A stretch of 64,000 nucleotides of DNA from Nostoc sp. WHI (GTDB lineage: Bacteria; Cyanobacteriota; Cyanobacteriia; Cyanobacteriales; Nostocaceae): contig NZ_WBKM01000118.1 of NCBI RefSeq assembly GCF_015714725.1, positions 29,302 to 93,301 on the forward strand. The letters are read 5' to 3'. The position numbers were made by a program, and so were the translations under genes. Under the pieces are notes generated by a model. That model made no database searches. It saw only the letters and a list, made by a program, of their open reading frames with translations, and was not told the origin of the DNA. Shown piece by piece: positions 18,632 through 27,686 of the stretch. Each line of letters opens with the position of its first letter. The stretch's first letter is position 1.

Positions 18632-19435
18632 TTAGGTAGATGAAGTTAGCAATTCTTGAATCTGTCTTGGGGTCAATTCCTGGACATTACGCAAAACTAT
18701 CGATGCTCCTGCTGCTATTAGTGTCTCACCATAGGCATCACTACGCGCTGCTGTTTCTTGCACATGGGGCGGTAAAACTCCTACACCAATCCAAATACGA
18801 GAATAATCTAGATTCCGTGCTTTCTTGACGGTATACATATCTGCTACTGTATCTCCCACATACACGATCGCTGATTTTTGCTCAATTCCATTTTCTAACT
18901 GACGAACTGTAGCAAAAAGTCCAGTGGGGTCAGGTTTTCCTGGGGCATCTTCCATTGCAATCAACACCGGAGATTCCAAACCCAGGCGTTTTTCTAATAC
19001 ATAGTTAGCAGAAGCACGAGTCGCACCACTAAAAAATCCCCAAGCAATCCCCCCTTTAGTAAGTTGCTTTAAATAGCTAGGTTGCAATAATAAAGGTTCA
19101 TTACAGATATACCCAGTAAAATTATTTGGGTCTGGGCCTCGGTAACGCGATTGAAAAAAAGCAACGATCGCATTGTAATCTAGTTGCAGTTGTTCGCGGG
19201 TCTGTTCTTGGGTTTCAAAGTAGCGATAAATTAATTCCTGCGAGGCTTCCCAATCATTATTCCACACACCTTCAGATTTCAGTTGGTCAATATCTAATGA
19301 TGTTGGACGATATGCTTGGGTAGTAAAATATTCTACGGTATCTGCGATCGCTCGGCGATAGGAACCGCTAACATCGCGCACAACGCCATCAATATCGAAA
19401 ATAACGATCGCTTTTACAGAAGTTTGTTGAGTCAT
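18632..19435 (-). CDS. HAD-superfamily phosphatase
   Basis: 267 aa. HAD hydrolases use an aspartate nucleophile to cleave phosphate esters. Motif I is VIFDIDGVVRD, motif II lies in the GFFSGATRAS region, and motif III/IV is DAPGKPDPTG followed by VYVGDTVADM. The arrangement with a helical cap between motifs I and II suits subclass IA (the TIGR01548-type group found in cyanobacteria and archaea). The substrate is unknown. Start ATG; the gene precedes a DUF29 pair on the same strand with a 40-bp gap. Confidence 0.8.
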   Translation of the reverse strand: MTQQTSVKAIVIFDIDGVVRDVSGSYRRAIADTVEYFTTQAYRPTSLDIDQLKSEGVWNNDWEASQELIYRYFETQEQTREQLQLDYNAIVAFFQSRYRGPDPNNFTGYICNEPLLLQPSYLKQLTKGGIAWGFFSGATRASANYVLEKRLGLESPVLIAMEDAPGKPDPTGLFATVRQLENGIEQKSAIVYVGDTVADMYTVKKARNLDYSRIWIGVGVLPPHVQETAARSDAYGETLIAAGASIVLRNVQELTPRQIQELLTSST

Positions 19436-19475
19436 GAGGTAGGAAGCAAAAGAGTTTTACATCATCATAATGCGC

Positions 19476-19946
19476 TCATGACTCCGGCAAAAAATCAGAG
19501 TCAAGGACTTGCTCTAGTGTAAAGGGAGATTGTTCAGGGAAGGTAGCGATCGCTAATCCAGTTTCAATTACAGTCAGTCGTCTAGCCGTTTGATAGCTTT
19601 CGTCAAAAACCTGATCAAAGTGAGGTTTCAAGCTCGGACTTTCCTTAAGTGCCTTTTGGACTCGCCTACGGTGTTCTAAAATTGTATACTGCCAACTTTT
19701 TGAGCGTCTTTCAGTTTGAATCTGGTATTTGAGCAAATGCATCAGCAACACTTCCAGATTGCTTTCCAATGCCCGCTTTTCACTTCTGCCCATCGTTTCG
19801 ATTTCTTCAATCAGATTCTCTAAGTCCAGTTGTGTGAAATTCTTTTGCTTGAGCAGTTCTGCTGTGGTTTGAATCCACAGATAAAAGTCTTGCTCATATA
19901 AATCTAAACCAGCTGTTGTTTGAGATTGGGGCAGTTGGGCAGTCAT
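19476..19946 (-). CDS. DUF29 family protein (copy A)
   Basis: About 156 aa, starting MTAQLPQSQTT; two further codons upstream (ML) are also open. The body LYEQDFYLWIQTTAELLKQ, LDLENLIEEIETMGRSEK and LLMHLLKYQ is the DUF29 signature, all-helical and of unknown function, abundant in cyanobacteria. It is highly similar to the next gene upstream, including the 5' untranslated bases, so the two arose by tandem duplication. Confidence 0.85.
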   Translation of the reverse strand: MTAQLPQSQTTAGLDLYEQDFYLWIQTTAELLKQKNFTQLDLENLIEEIETMGRSEKRALESNLEVLLMHLLKYQIQTERRSKSWQYTILEHRRRVQKALKESPSLKPHFDQVFDESYQTARRLTVIETGLAIATFPEQSPFTLEQVLDSDFLPES

Positions 19947-20041
19947 AAGCATCTGTAGTTAGCGCCGACTAAACTTTATGGTAGTTCACGACGGCAAAAA
20001 TAAGCCACCGATCTTAAATGTCTAAAACCCTTGCAGTATAT

Positions 20042-20076
20042 GAATTACGAATTACGAATTACGAATTACGAATTAT
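20042..20076. repeat. 7-bp tandem repeat GAATTAC x4 plus variant
   Basis: Four copies of GAATTAC followed by GAATTAT, touching the stop codon of DUF29 copy B. Confidence 0.9.
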
Positions 20077-20546
20077 GTTGATTCTGGTAAAAAATCAGGG
20101 TCGAGGGCTTGCTCTGGCGTGAAAGGAGATTCTTCAGGAAAGATAACTACATCCAATTCAGTTTCATCGGCTGCCAACAATCTAGCATCGTCATAACACA
20201 GTCCAAAAACCTCAGAGAAATAGGGTTTGAGGCTAGGACTTTCTTCTAGAGCTTGTCTGAGGCGTTTGCGATGCTCCCGAATTGTTGCTCGCCAACTACC
20301 AGAGCGCTTCTCGGACTGATATTTATACTTTAATAGATGCATTAGCACCACTTCCAAATTGCTTCTCAGTGCTTTCTTTTCACTCCTGCCCATTGTTTCG
20401 ATTTCATCAATCAAATTCTCTAAGTCCAGTTCTGTGAGCCGACCTTGTTTTAGCAGTTCTGCCGTGGTTTGAATCCACAGGTAAAAGTCTTGCTGATACA
20501 AATCTGAACCAGATGTTGTTTGAGATTGGGGCAGCTGGGCAGTCAT
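20073..20546 (-). CDS. DUF29 family protein (copy B)
   Basis: About 157 aa, beginning MTAQLPQSQTTSGSDLYQQD. It shares the family blocks LDLENLIDEIETMGRSEKK and VLMHLLKYKYQ, then AIREHRKRLRQALEESPSLK-type helices, with copy A 130 bp downstream. Function unknown; some DUF29 genes sit beside toxin or nuclease genes but nothing of the kind is adjacent here. Confidence 0.85.
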   Translation of the reverse strand: MTAQLPQSQTTSGSDLYQQDFYLWIQTTAELLKQGRLTELDLENLIDEIETMGRSEKKALRSNLEVVLMHLLKYKYQSEKRSGSWRATIREHRKRLRQALEESPSLKPYFSEVFGLCYDDARLLAADETELDVVIFPEESPFTPEQALDPDFLPEST

Positions 20547-20684
20547 AAACATCTTTAGTTAGCACTGACTAGACTTTATAGTAGTCCATTCTCAATTACT
20601 GTTTAGTCATTTGGTAAGGTATTGCGTTAGAATAAGCGATCGCTATCATAATTAAGTAATGCCCGGAAATTCCCGGAGGTGTGA

Positions 20685-20984
20685 TTGACCAAGTTTATTT
20701 TGAAAATTTTGTGGTTAGACGAGAACGTTGCTCTAGCAGTCGATCAAATTGTAGGTAAAGGCACAAGTCCTTTAACGAAGTACTTTTTCTGGCCCAGAAA
20801 TGATGCCTGGGAAGAGTTAAAAAAGGAACTAGAGGCCAAACATTGGATTGCTGATCTGGATCGTGTCGAGTTGCTTAATAAAGCGACCGAAGTAATTAAC
20901 TACTGGCAAGAGGAAGGTAGAAACCGTCCAATGGCAGAAGCTCAATTGAAATTTCCTGAAGTTGCCTTCACAGGTAGCGCTTGA
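20685..20984 (+). CDS. ycf65: Plastid-specific-type 30S ribosomal protein PSRP-3 (Ycf65, cS23)
   Basis: 99 aa. A small-subunit ribosomal protein found in cyanobacteria and plastids. The family sequence is plain: [40 protein letters not shown] and [10 protein letters not shown]. Start codon is TTG, supported by GGAGGT ending 3 bp upstream and by the family N-terminus (TKFILK). It converges with the WD40 kinase gene, whose stop is only 10 bp away. Confidence 0.92.
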   Translation: MTKFILKILWLDENVALAVDQIVGKGTSPLTKYFFWPRNDAWEELKKELEAKHWIADLDRVELLNKATEVINYWQEEGRNRPMAEAQLKFPEVAFTGSA

Positions 20985-20993
20985 TATTCACAA

Positions 20994-22787
20994 TTAGCTC
21001 TTCTGCTGTTCTACAAGCTGCCACAGTTTGATAGTCTTGTCCTTGCTGCCACTTGCAATCAATTGTGTAACTTTGCTTATAGCAATGGTAGATACTGAGT
21101 CTACATGACCAGAGAGAGTAACAATCTCTTCTCCTGTGCTTACCCTCCAGAGCTTAACTGTTTTGTCGCAACTTGCACTTAGGAGGGTTTCGCTATCGTC
21201 AGTAAAAGCCACAGCCACCACAGACCAGGAATGGCTTAAAAGTGTGCTGATTAGCTGACCAGTGTTTACCTCCCACAATTTAATGGTGTTATCATCACTA
21301 CCTGTCGCCAAAATTTGACCATCGGGACTAAAAGCGACTGTCAAAACCGCCCATGCATGACCCGAAAGGGTGCTTAACAAGCTATAGCATGGGCGGTTTT
21401 TAAATTCTCTATGCAAATCATCTGCAAATGTAGGTATTTGCCACAGGCGAATTGTTCTGTCATAACTAGCGCTGGCTAGAATCTGTCCTTGGGGACTAAA
21501 CGCCACTGAATTTACCTGTAATTGGTGTCCAATTATGGTGCAAATTTCTGCGCCAGTATTTACATCCCAAAGTTTGATTGTCTTATCCCAGCTACCACTA
21601 GCGAGAATCTGCCCATTAGGACTAAAAGCTACTGATTTTACAATATGTGAGTGTCCCAAGAGGGTGCAGACTTCTTCTAATGTCTCAATCTGCCACAATT
21701 TGATAGTTTTATCGTCGCTAGCAGTTGCCAGAATTTGACCATTTGGACTGAAGGCGACTGATGTCACAGGTTGGAAATGTCCCAATAGGCTAGTTAAAAA
21801 TTTTTTGGTATTTAGATTCCACAATTTAATGTTTTTGTCATCCCCACCACTGGCTAAGGTGTTACCGTCAGGGCTGATGGCAATGGTATTCACACTACTC
21901 AATACACCGGAATGTCCAGTTAAAGTATGCAAGCATTGCCACAGAGGATTTGGTAATTTAAAATTTTGAGTTTTACATTCCATACCCATTGCTTGCATAA
22001 CTTCATTAGCTGACTGAAAGCGGCGGCTAACAGCATTTTGCAGCAACTTGTCGAGGATTAGTGCTAGACGTAGACGCCTTGCGTCTTGTCGCCAGACATC
22101 GCTTACTTTGGTGGTAATATACTGTCGCCAAGCCCAGCAATCATTAGCAATATCAAATAAATCAAAGGGAGGAATCTGGGTAAGTAGGTAAATGCAAGTT
22201 ACACCCAGACTGTAAAGGTCACTAGCAAAAACTGCTTTTCCCCTCGCTTGTTCTGGTGCCGCATATTCTGGACTACCAAGGCTGATTTCATCTGTTAGCC
22301 AATCAATTTCTGTGACGATTTTTGCAGTGGTAAAATCGACTATGACTAAATCCCCTTTCTTTGTAATTGGGGATCTACGGATGATATTGTGGGGTTTAAT
22401 ATCGCGGTGGATAATGTTGCGATCGCTAATAAACTGTAAAACTGGCAACAAATCCTCTAAAAGTTGCCAAATCTGAGTTTCATTAAAAGCGCCTTCTTCC
22501 TCAACCACCTGAGCCAAATTAGTGCCTGCAATAAACTCCTGCACCCAATAAAAGTATCCATCCTCCTGGAAATATGCCAGTAAAGTGGAAATTTGCGGAT
22601 GTTTGGCTAATTGTTCTAGCTGTTGTGCTTTTTGCTGACAGGCTTTAAGTGATTCGTTTTGCAGTAAGAATTGTTGCACTACACAAGGAACTGGAGAAAA
22701 TTGACCCTCATCTACAGCGAGGAAGGTTTTGCACAATTCCCCTTCATCAGTCAGCTTGAGTAAACGATAACGTTCTTGGATCAGCAA
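20994..22787 (-). CDS. Serine/threonine protein kinase with WD40 repeats
   Basis: 597 aa. Residues about 1-270 form a Hanks-type kinase: catalytic loop IIHRDIKPHNIIR, APE motif SPEYAAPEQARG. The magnesium-binding DFG is DFT (VDFTTAK), a change also seen in some cyanobacterial kinases. Residues about 285-595 hold seven WD40 repeats, most ending in the pattern (K/R)LW, expected to form one propeller for protein binding. No membrane segment is seen. The organisation resembles the Pkn/WD40 kinases of filamentous cyanobacteria. The N-terminal glycine-rich loop is weak (TDEGELCKTFLA), so activity should not be assumed. Confidence 0.88.
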   Translation of the reverse strand: MLIQERYRLLKLTDEGELCKTFLAVDEGQFSPVPCVVQQFLLQNESLKACQQKAQQLEQLAKHPQISTLLAYFQEDGYFYWVQEFIAGTNLAQVVEEEGAFNETQIWQLLEDLLPVLQFISDRNIIHRDIKPHNIIRRSPITKKGDLVIVDFTTAKIVTEIDWLTDEISLGSPEYAAPEQARGKAVFASDLYSLGVTCIYLLTQIPPFDLFDIANDCWAWRQYITTKVSDVWRQDARRLRLALILDKLLQNAVSRRFQSANEVMQAMGMECKTQNFKLPNPLWQCLHTLTGHSGVLSSVNTIAISPDGNTLASGGDDKNIKLWNLNTKKFLTSLLGHFQPVTSVAFSPNGQILATASDDKTIKLWQIETLEEVCTLLGHSHIVKSVAFSPNGQILASGSWDKTIKLWDVNTGAEICTIIGHQLQVNSVAFSPQGQILASASYDRTIRLWQIPTFADDLHREFKNRPCYSLLSTLSGHAWAVLTVAFSPDGQILATGSDDNTIKLWEVNTGQLISTLLSHSWSVVAVAFTDDSETLLSASCDKTVKLWRVSTGEEIVTLSGHVDSVSTIAISKVTQLIASGSKDKTIKLWQLVEQQKS

Positions 22788-22993
22788 AATTTCCCTGCCA
22801 GCATTACAGGGTGGGCAGGATTACCCACCAGATAATTTTATTTGTTGTAGTGAAGCTTTGGACGGATAGCTGTAATTTCGTAATGATCTCGTGCAAGGAA
22901 TTTGGTAGCGTTTGGTATAGGCGATCGAGAAATATCCTCACTAGAAAGCCTGCAAATCTTTTCAAAAGACTAGCAGGCATGGCTTATCATCAA

Positions 22994-23067
22994 TCGGAGC
23001 GGCGGGATTCGAACCCACGACCTCCACTACCCCAAAGTGGCGCGCTACCAAGCTGCGCTACGCCCCG
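22994..23067 (-). tRNA. tRNA-Pro (TGG anticodon)
   Basis: 74-nt cloverleaf on the minus strand: acceptor CGGGGCG/CGCTCCG, D-arm GCGCAGCTTGGTAGCGC, anticodon stem CCACT/AGTGG with loop TTTGGGG, T-arm GTGGG-TTCGAAT-CCCGC, discriminator A. All stems pair well apart from one acceptor G-T position. Confidence 0.95.
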
Positions 23068-23118
23068 GTCAAGAACCTATATTATATTACAAAACGCTAG
23101 GATAATCAAGAGACAAAG

Positions 23119-23484
23119 TTAAAAAACTTTGAGCATTGCAGTAGCTTGCAGTAAATCTGGAACCGCAGAAGCATCCCACTGACCTTCTACACATCGCCCT
23201 GTATTTAAGATAAAGCGCAGACTGTAAGCATGAGGATAGCCTTCTACCTCCATCCATAATAAATCGCTTTCAGCTTCACAGGCAATTTTTTCCTCTTCCA
23301 TCAATTCAGTTGCGAGTTGCTTTATGGTATCTGCTAGCTGTGCTAAGAGACGACAAAAATCATTCAACTCGGCTTCGGTTAACTCAATTGCCCAATCATC
23401 TGTACCCACTAAACCTTTAAATTCATCTACATCGGGATTCCAGCCAATACGCCAACCAGATCCGCTTTTGACAACGCGTTCCAT
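23119..23484 (-). CDS. DUF1818 family protein
   Basis: 121 aa, cytosolic. The segments GSGWRIGWNPD, FKGLVGTDDWAIELTEAELNDF and HAYSLRFILNTGRCVEGQW are those of the cyanobacterial and plant DUF1818 family, of unknown function. The length is normal for the family. ATG start; it follows a 56-bp gap from an exported protein gene on the same strand. Confidence 0.85.
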   Translation of the reverse strand: MERVVKSGSGWRIGWNPDVDEFKGLVGTDDWAIELTEAELNDFCRLLAQLADTIKQLATELMEEEKIACEAESDLLWMEVEGYPHAYSLRFILNTGRCVEGQWDASAVPDLLQATAMLKVF

Positions 23485-23540
23485 AAAAAGTTAGGAGGCA
23501 GGGGGCAGGAGTTATTGATTTACAACTTATAACTCCGCGA

Positions 23541-24188
23541 TTACTTAAGTAATTCAGCACCTCCTCGTTGGGGTGGTTGTGGGGTGGTGGATGTAGTTGG
23601 ACTGGGTGTGGTGTTGGGGTTAGGGGATAAGGTATTTTTGGAAGGAGGATTAAATATATTTACTAAGACTTGTATTAAATCGTTTCGCTGGTTGCGGGTG
23701 AGACGTGCGATCGCATCTCGATCACTTTCCAGAGGATTATTCCGTAGCGTATCATTCCCTGGATAGCTAGTATCATACATAATTTCGTTTGCACCCAGGT
23801 AATCAGCTAAAGTCAGCTTCCAATCCAAGCGATAAATTGGAGCACGTCCTTTGGTATAAATGTGATATGTAATTAGGCGATTTACCAAGGTGTTGTTTTC
23901 GGCAACTTTACCATTTTCTTTGCTGATATACTTATTTTCCCGTGGGAAATCTGGTAATTGCTGATATACTAGCTGCCAAACATCGCTAGGAGTAATTCTT
24001 TGAGCGTAGACCCTTGGTGTTGGCGCAGCGATCGCTCTTTGGATAGTAAATAAATTTGTATATATTGGTTTGTCCACGCTTGAACCCAAAACAATCACAC
24101 TCATTACTATTAAAGCAAGCATTAGTGGTGAGTGCTGAGTTCCGAGTTTGGAGAGGATTAATCTAGATAGAAGTTTTTTCTTTTTCAT
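23541..24188 (-). CDS. Exported protein, conserved in cyanobacteria, unknown function
   Basis: About 215 aa from the ATG at 24188 (MKKKKLLSRLIL); an ATG 13 codons upstream is also in frame. A signal anchor or signal peptide spans about residues 20-55. The mature part contains DVWQLVYQQLPDFPRENKYI and RAPIYRLDWKLTLADYLGAN, then a Pro/Thr-rich C-terminus. No catalytic motif is seen. Likely periplasmic or membrane-attached. Confidence 0.65.
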   Translation of the reverse strand: MKKKKLLSRLILSKLGTQHSPLMLALIVMSVIVLGSSVDKPIYTNLFTIQRAIAAPTPRVYAQRITPSDVWQLVYQQLPDFPRENKYISKENGKVAENNTLVNRLITYHIYTKGRAPIYRLDWKLTLADYLGANEIMYDTSYPGNDTLRNNPLESDRDAIARLTRNQRNDLIQVLVNIFNPPSKNTLSPNPNTTPSPTTSTTPQPPQRGGAELLK

Positions 24189-24307
24189 AGAACGATATTT
24201 TGAAATGAGAGTGCTATCACACTGCATTTTTACTTATCGGGAAGTTGAAGTTGAGGCTTCCCGCGCTCCAACTTCAGTGACTCAGCACTCTCAACTCAGT
24301 ACTGTTT

Positions 24308-24544
24308 TTAAATTTCCCCAATAATTTCTGGCTGAGTCAATTCATCCGACATTTCGATAATTGCCCTTAACACTGGCTTCATCATCGCATCTTCGTTATT
24401 TTCAAAGTCTTCATAACGCCGACGTTTTGCACGATTTGCCACCTGAACCGTAATGCGGTAACGATTTGAGGCTGCACTAATTAGCTCCTCAGAACGGTGC
24501 ATAATCTGAGACTGAGTTGTCTCGAACTTAGAACGCTTTAGCAT
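24308..24544 (-). CDS. rpoZ: DNA-directed RNA polymerase omega subunit
   Basis: 78 aa. Omega helps assemble and stabilise RNA polymerase. The sequence shows the cyanobacterial form: [42 protein letters not shown] and [13 protein letters not shown]. Short length is normal. Single-gene unit upstream of an exported-protein gene on the same strand. Confidence 0.93.
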   Translation of the reverse strand: MLKRSKFETTQSQIMHRSEELISAASNRYRITVQVANRAKRRRYEDFENNEDAMMKPVLRAIIEMSDELTQPEIIGEI

Positions 24545-24739
24545 AATCAGTGGTTCTTAGGGTCATTCTCCAGTGTAGCAGTACTGATAGATATGCTGCT
24601 ATCTGTTTCGTTGCCAGCAACCTTTATCAAGAGAGAGGTTGAGAGTGTTTTAGTCATTACAAGCTACTTATAATATAGGACTATGATTTAATTTTTGAAA
24701 AAACTCTGTAGGAATTATACTGAGATATTGAGGAAAATA

Positions 24740-25600
24740 ATGCCTATATACACAGCTAGCGGGCAAAAAAGAGCTTCAGGTACAAAGGAACACTGTTCTG
24801 CTGATCCACAAAAGCTAGCAACCATTGGTTGTGCTCTTGGTCACCAAGTTCGTGTGAGGCTTACTGCTAATGAATACGCGCTTTATACTGTTAAGCAAAC
24901 GCCTCAAGAGAACCCAGACAATATCGTCCGCATGACAGACACAGGATGGTCACGTTTAGCAGCAGTCTCATTCCCATGCAATGCTACAGTAGATTCTCAA
25001 GTAGTTCACCCGACATATACTGATGCATACGCAGAAGCCAATAGCGAGTTTGTCGAGCGTTTAACAGACAACGGCACTCATGTTGGACTCGTTGCGATCG
25101 CTCCCCACGGTGGCAAGATTGAAGAGGGAACTGACTTACAAGCAGAGCGTGTGGCTTCTGTGCTTGCTGCTAAAGGTGTATCTTCTTGGTGTTGCAAAGG
25201 TTGGAAACAAGGCGGCGATGCTTATGATCGGTGGCACATCACATCTACAGATATTCACGAAGCTTCATTTCCCTTACTGAGTAAAATTATTAATCGTGAA
25301 TTTAGCTATGCAGTAGCTTTTCATGGCTTCTCTCAAAATAAGATCCTGATTGGTGGCGGTGCTAACCTCGCACTCAAGCTAGAAATCCAACAGGCAATTC
25401 AGAATGCTATTGTCGGTAGCGGCATCAGTGTAGAGATTGCTACTCCAAAGAGTCCATTCGATGGCGATAATCCTAACAATATTGTCAACCGATTGGCTAA
25501 TGGCAATGGTATCCAAATTGAGCAGTCTAAAAAAGCGCGAACAAATTATTGGCAGCAAATTGCTGATGCTGTTGCGTCTGTCTATAACTCCAAAATTTAA
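24740..25600 (+). CDS. Poly-gamma-glutamate hydrolase-like protein
   Basis: About 286 aa. The region VGLVAIAPHGGKIEEGTD, then AYDRWHITSTDIHE, YAVAFHGFSQNKILIGGG matches the phage-derived poly-gamma-glutamate hydrolase family (DUF867, zinc-dependent), with His residues in APHGG and AFHGF as likely metal ligands. The family degrades gamma-linked polyglutamate. The ATG at 24740 is preferred over a TTG at 24695 because GAGGAAA lies 6 bp before it. No signal peptide is evident. It stands alone and is followed by a small inverted-repeat element; phage origin is plausible. Confidence 0.75.
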   Translation: MPIYTASGQKRASGTKEHCSADPQKLATIGCALGHQVRVRLTANEYALYTVKQTPQENPDNIVRMTDTGWSRLAAVSFPCNATVDSQVVHPTYTDAYAEANSEFVERLTDNGTHVGLVAIAPHGGKIEEGTDLQAERVASVLAAKGVSSWCCKGWKQGGDAYDRWHITSTDIHEASFPLLSKIINREFSYAVAFHGFSQNKILIGGGANLALKLEIQQAIQNAIVGSGISVEIATPKSPFDGDNPNNIVNRLANGNGIQIEQSKKARTNYWQQIADAVASVYNSKI

Positions 25601-25633
25601 TCGATTTGTCACATAATTGTAAAAGTCAATCAA

Positions 25634-25724
25634 TAGACCTCTTGCATAAATAATTTTTTGTCTCACGCAAAGGCGCAAAGGCGCAAAGAAGAAAGCGAAA
25701 AGAAGGACTTTTGCAAGAGGTCTA
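25634..25724. mobile_element. MITE-like 91-bp element with 13-bp inverted ends
   Basis: TAGACCTCTTGCA at the left end is perfectly inverted at the right end. The interior has AGGCGCAAAG-type short repeats and no gene. The same end sequence occurs alone at 18563-18575. Such elements are presumably moved by a transposase encoded elsewhere. Confidence 0.75.
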
Positions 25725-25804
25725 ATGTACATTGCTTCTTTAGGCTTAAGCAGCTGCGATAAATGAAACAATGTACATTGACCTTTGAAGCTAGTATCTA
25801 TGTT

Positions 25805-26263
25805 CTAGTTGTTAAAAGCATCTTTGATGCTATCAACAGTGCGTTCAACAGCATTCTTTGTTTTGTCTACTGCTTCTTTAGTCCGAGACGCATCTTCATT
25901 TGCTCTTTTCTCAATTCGAGCGGCATCTCTCTTTGCTTTTCGCTCAACAAAACTACCATTGTTATCTGTTGCTTGGTCAACTTTATTGGCATTTTTGTTT
26001 GCAGTTTGCTTGACTTTATCTGCCGTATCATCGATAAAATTTTTGGCTCGTCCAGCATCTTTGCTAGCTTTCTCTTGAACTTGATCGCCTGCATCTGCCG
26101 ATGCAATCAAGTTGACAGTAGGATCAGCCATTGCTGAGGTGTTTGAGAAAAACGCACCTTGCCAAACAAAAGCGATCGCTAATAGACAAAACAGGGTTGT
26201 AGTCATCCAACGTTTTACAGTCGAAAGCCCTTTTGTCAAGTAATTCAGTTTCATAGAGTACAA
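25805..26263 (-). CDS. Exported/membrane-anchored amphipathic helical protein
   Basis: 152 aa; a second ATG three codons in (26254) is equally possible. A hydrophobic segment at about 21-45 (TTLFCLLAIAFVWQGAFF) with a following SAMAD suggests a signal peptide. The mature part is a run of Ala/Lys/Asp/Glu-rich 11-residue-like helices (KASKDAGRAKNFIDDTADKV), similar in composition to LEA-type stress proteins. It has no cysteines or catalytic motif. Function unknown. Confidence 0.65.
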   Translation of the reverse strand: MYSMKLNYLTKGLSTVKRWMTTTLFCLLAIAFVWQGAFFSNTSAMADPTVNLIASADAGDQVQEKASKDAGRAKNFIDDTADKVKQTANKNANKVDQATDNNGSFVERKAKRDAARIEKRANEDASRTKEAVDKTKNAVERTVDSIKDAFNN

Positions 26264-26456
26264 TCTTCATGAGATTTAGCATACTATTTTTACTTCATCT
26301 AGCCTATTTACCATATCCTTCCCTAGATAGAGGTTCTTCCGCCATAAGTTGTTAAACAAATTCACTATTTTGACAGATTAAACTTTGGTAAAGATTTTTC
26401 CCTGGTAATCAAGGAGCGAATTAAACGGTTCACAGATTTTGGACATATTCTTGAGG

Positions 26457-27686
26457 TCATCGCTGCCATGCGCGCAACACTGCTCCCAGAGTAGCGATTC
26501 CCTCCACAATCTTCTGAGTTGGCTGAAAGCTAAAAGCAAGCCTGATGGCATCATCCCCTTGTCCGTTGGCGTAGCAGCGTGTCCCTGGCAGAAAGCTGAC
26601 ACCGTGTTCACTGGCAGCAATTAGGAGGGCTTTGGCGCTGATGTCTGGCGGTAATTTACACCAGACATAAAAGCCCCCCTCTGGTCGCAGAGTGACTATA
26701 TCACTGGGAAACTCCTGAGCGATCGCTTCTAACAACAAATTACACTTATGCTGATAACAGGCGATTAGCTCCTGAATGTGATAATCTAATTTGCCTGTTG
26801 CACAGTAGCGGGCGACTACATGGCTGATCAATGGTCCGACTGGCCCCTCGCTTTTAAACATTGCCAACCGCTCAATAATCGCTGGATCGCCACAAGCCCA
26901 GCCCAGCCGGATACCAGGCGCAATAATTTTCGAGAAGGTATTCACATATAATACCCACCCCTCTTGGTCTAGGGTCGCCAGGGGAGGTACAGTTTCTCCT
27001 TGGAAACGCAAATCGCTGTAAGCATCGTCTTCTACCACTAGGACGCCATACTCAGCCGCCAGTGCTACTAGCTTTTGGCGACGAAATAACGGCATAGTAG
27101 CGCCTGTGGGATTGTGAAAGGTGGGGATAGTATAAATAAACCGAGGTCTGATGCCCTGTTTCTTCAAGTCGCTCAATGTTACTTCTAACGCATCTACATC
27201 CATCCCCAACTCATCCACAGGAATGGTAATCAGACGTGCACCAGCGTTGACGAATCTGCCAACTGCTCCCAGATAGGTTGGTGCTTCCACAATCACCACG
27301 TCACCGGGTTCGATAAATACATCTGGTAACAAGCCAAGAATCTGACTAGAACCGTAGCCAATGATCACCCGATCGCGATCGGCAGCGATTCCTTTAGCCT
27401 GCAAGCGGAGGATAATTTGCTCATACAATTGACCTGAAGGTGGGCCGTAGTTGAGGGCGATCGGAGCCTCTTCTGCCAGCACAGCAGCACTTGCAGTAGC
27501 CAAGTCAGTGTGGGGAAAGAGAATCGGGTCAGCTAGTCCGTAGGCAAAGCTGACGGTGATGATTTTGGTTAACTCTGTGCCATAGGTTGGTGGTGCAAGG
27601 TTTCTAGCTCGTTCAGCGAACAAATCAGCAATTTGGTGGGTATGGGTGATGGGAACCATAAGTAATTTAAAAACTTCTTTATTCAT
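26457..27686 (-). CDS. PLP-dependent aminotransferase, class I/II
   Basis: 409 aa (400 if the second ATG, at 27659, is used: MVPITHTHQIADLF). Fold-type I aminotransferase, probably acting on alpha-amino or 2-aminoadipate-like substrates. Visible motifs are YGPPSGQ, GSSQILGLL, PTYLGAVG, PTFHNPTGATMP, VVEDDAYSDL and the Schiff-base lysine in NTFSKIIAPGIRLGW, ending with RLAFSF. It lacks the winged-helix DNA-binding domain of MocR regulators, so it is a free enzyme of the LysN/2-aminoadipate group. It stands alone. Confidence 0.85.
   Translation of the reverse strand: MNKEVFKLLMVPITHTHQIADLFAERARNLAPPTYGTELTKIITVSFAYGLADPILFPHTDLATASAAVLAEEAPIALNYGPPSGQLYEQIILRLQAKGIAADRDRVIIGYGSSQILGLLPDVFIEPGDVVIVEAPTYLGAVGRFVNAGARLITIPVDELGMDVDALEVTLSDLKKQGIRPRFIYTIPTFHNPTGATMPLFRRQKLVALAAEYGVLVVEDDAYSDLRFQGETVPPLATLDQEGWVLYVNTFSKIIAPGIRLGWACGDPAIIERLAMFKSEGPVGPLISHVVARYCATGKLDYHIQELIACYQHKCNLLLEAIAQEFPSDIVTLRPEGGFYVWCKLPPDISAKALLIAASEHGVSFLPGTRCYANGQGDDAIRLAFSFQPTQKIVEGIATLGAVLRAWQR

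Noticed and set aside
25763..26137. 124-aa plus-strand ORF
   Set aside because: Antisense of the amphipathic helical protein; composition is the mirror of its Lys/Ala/Asp codons.
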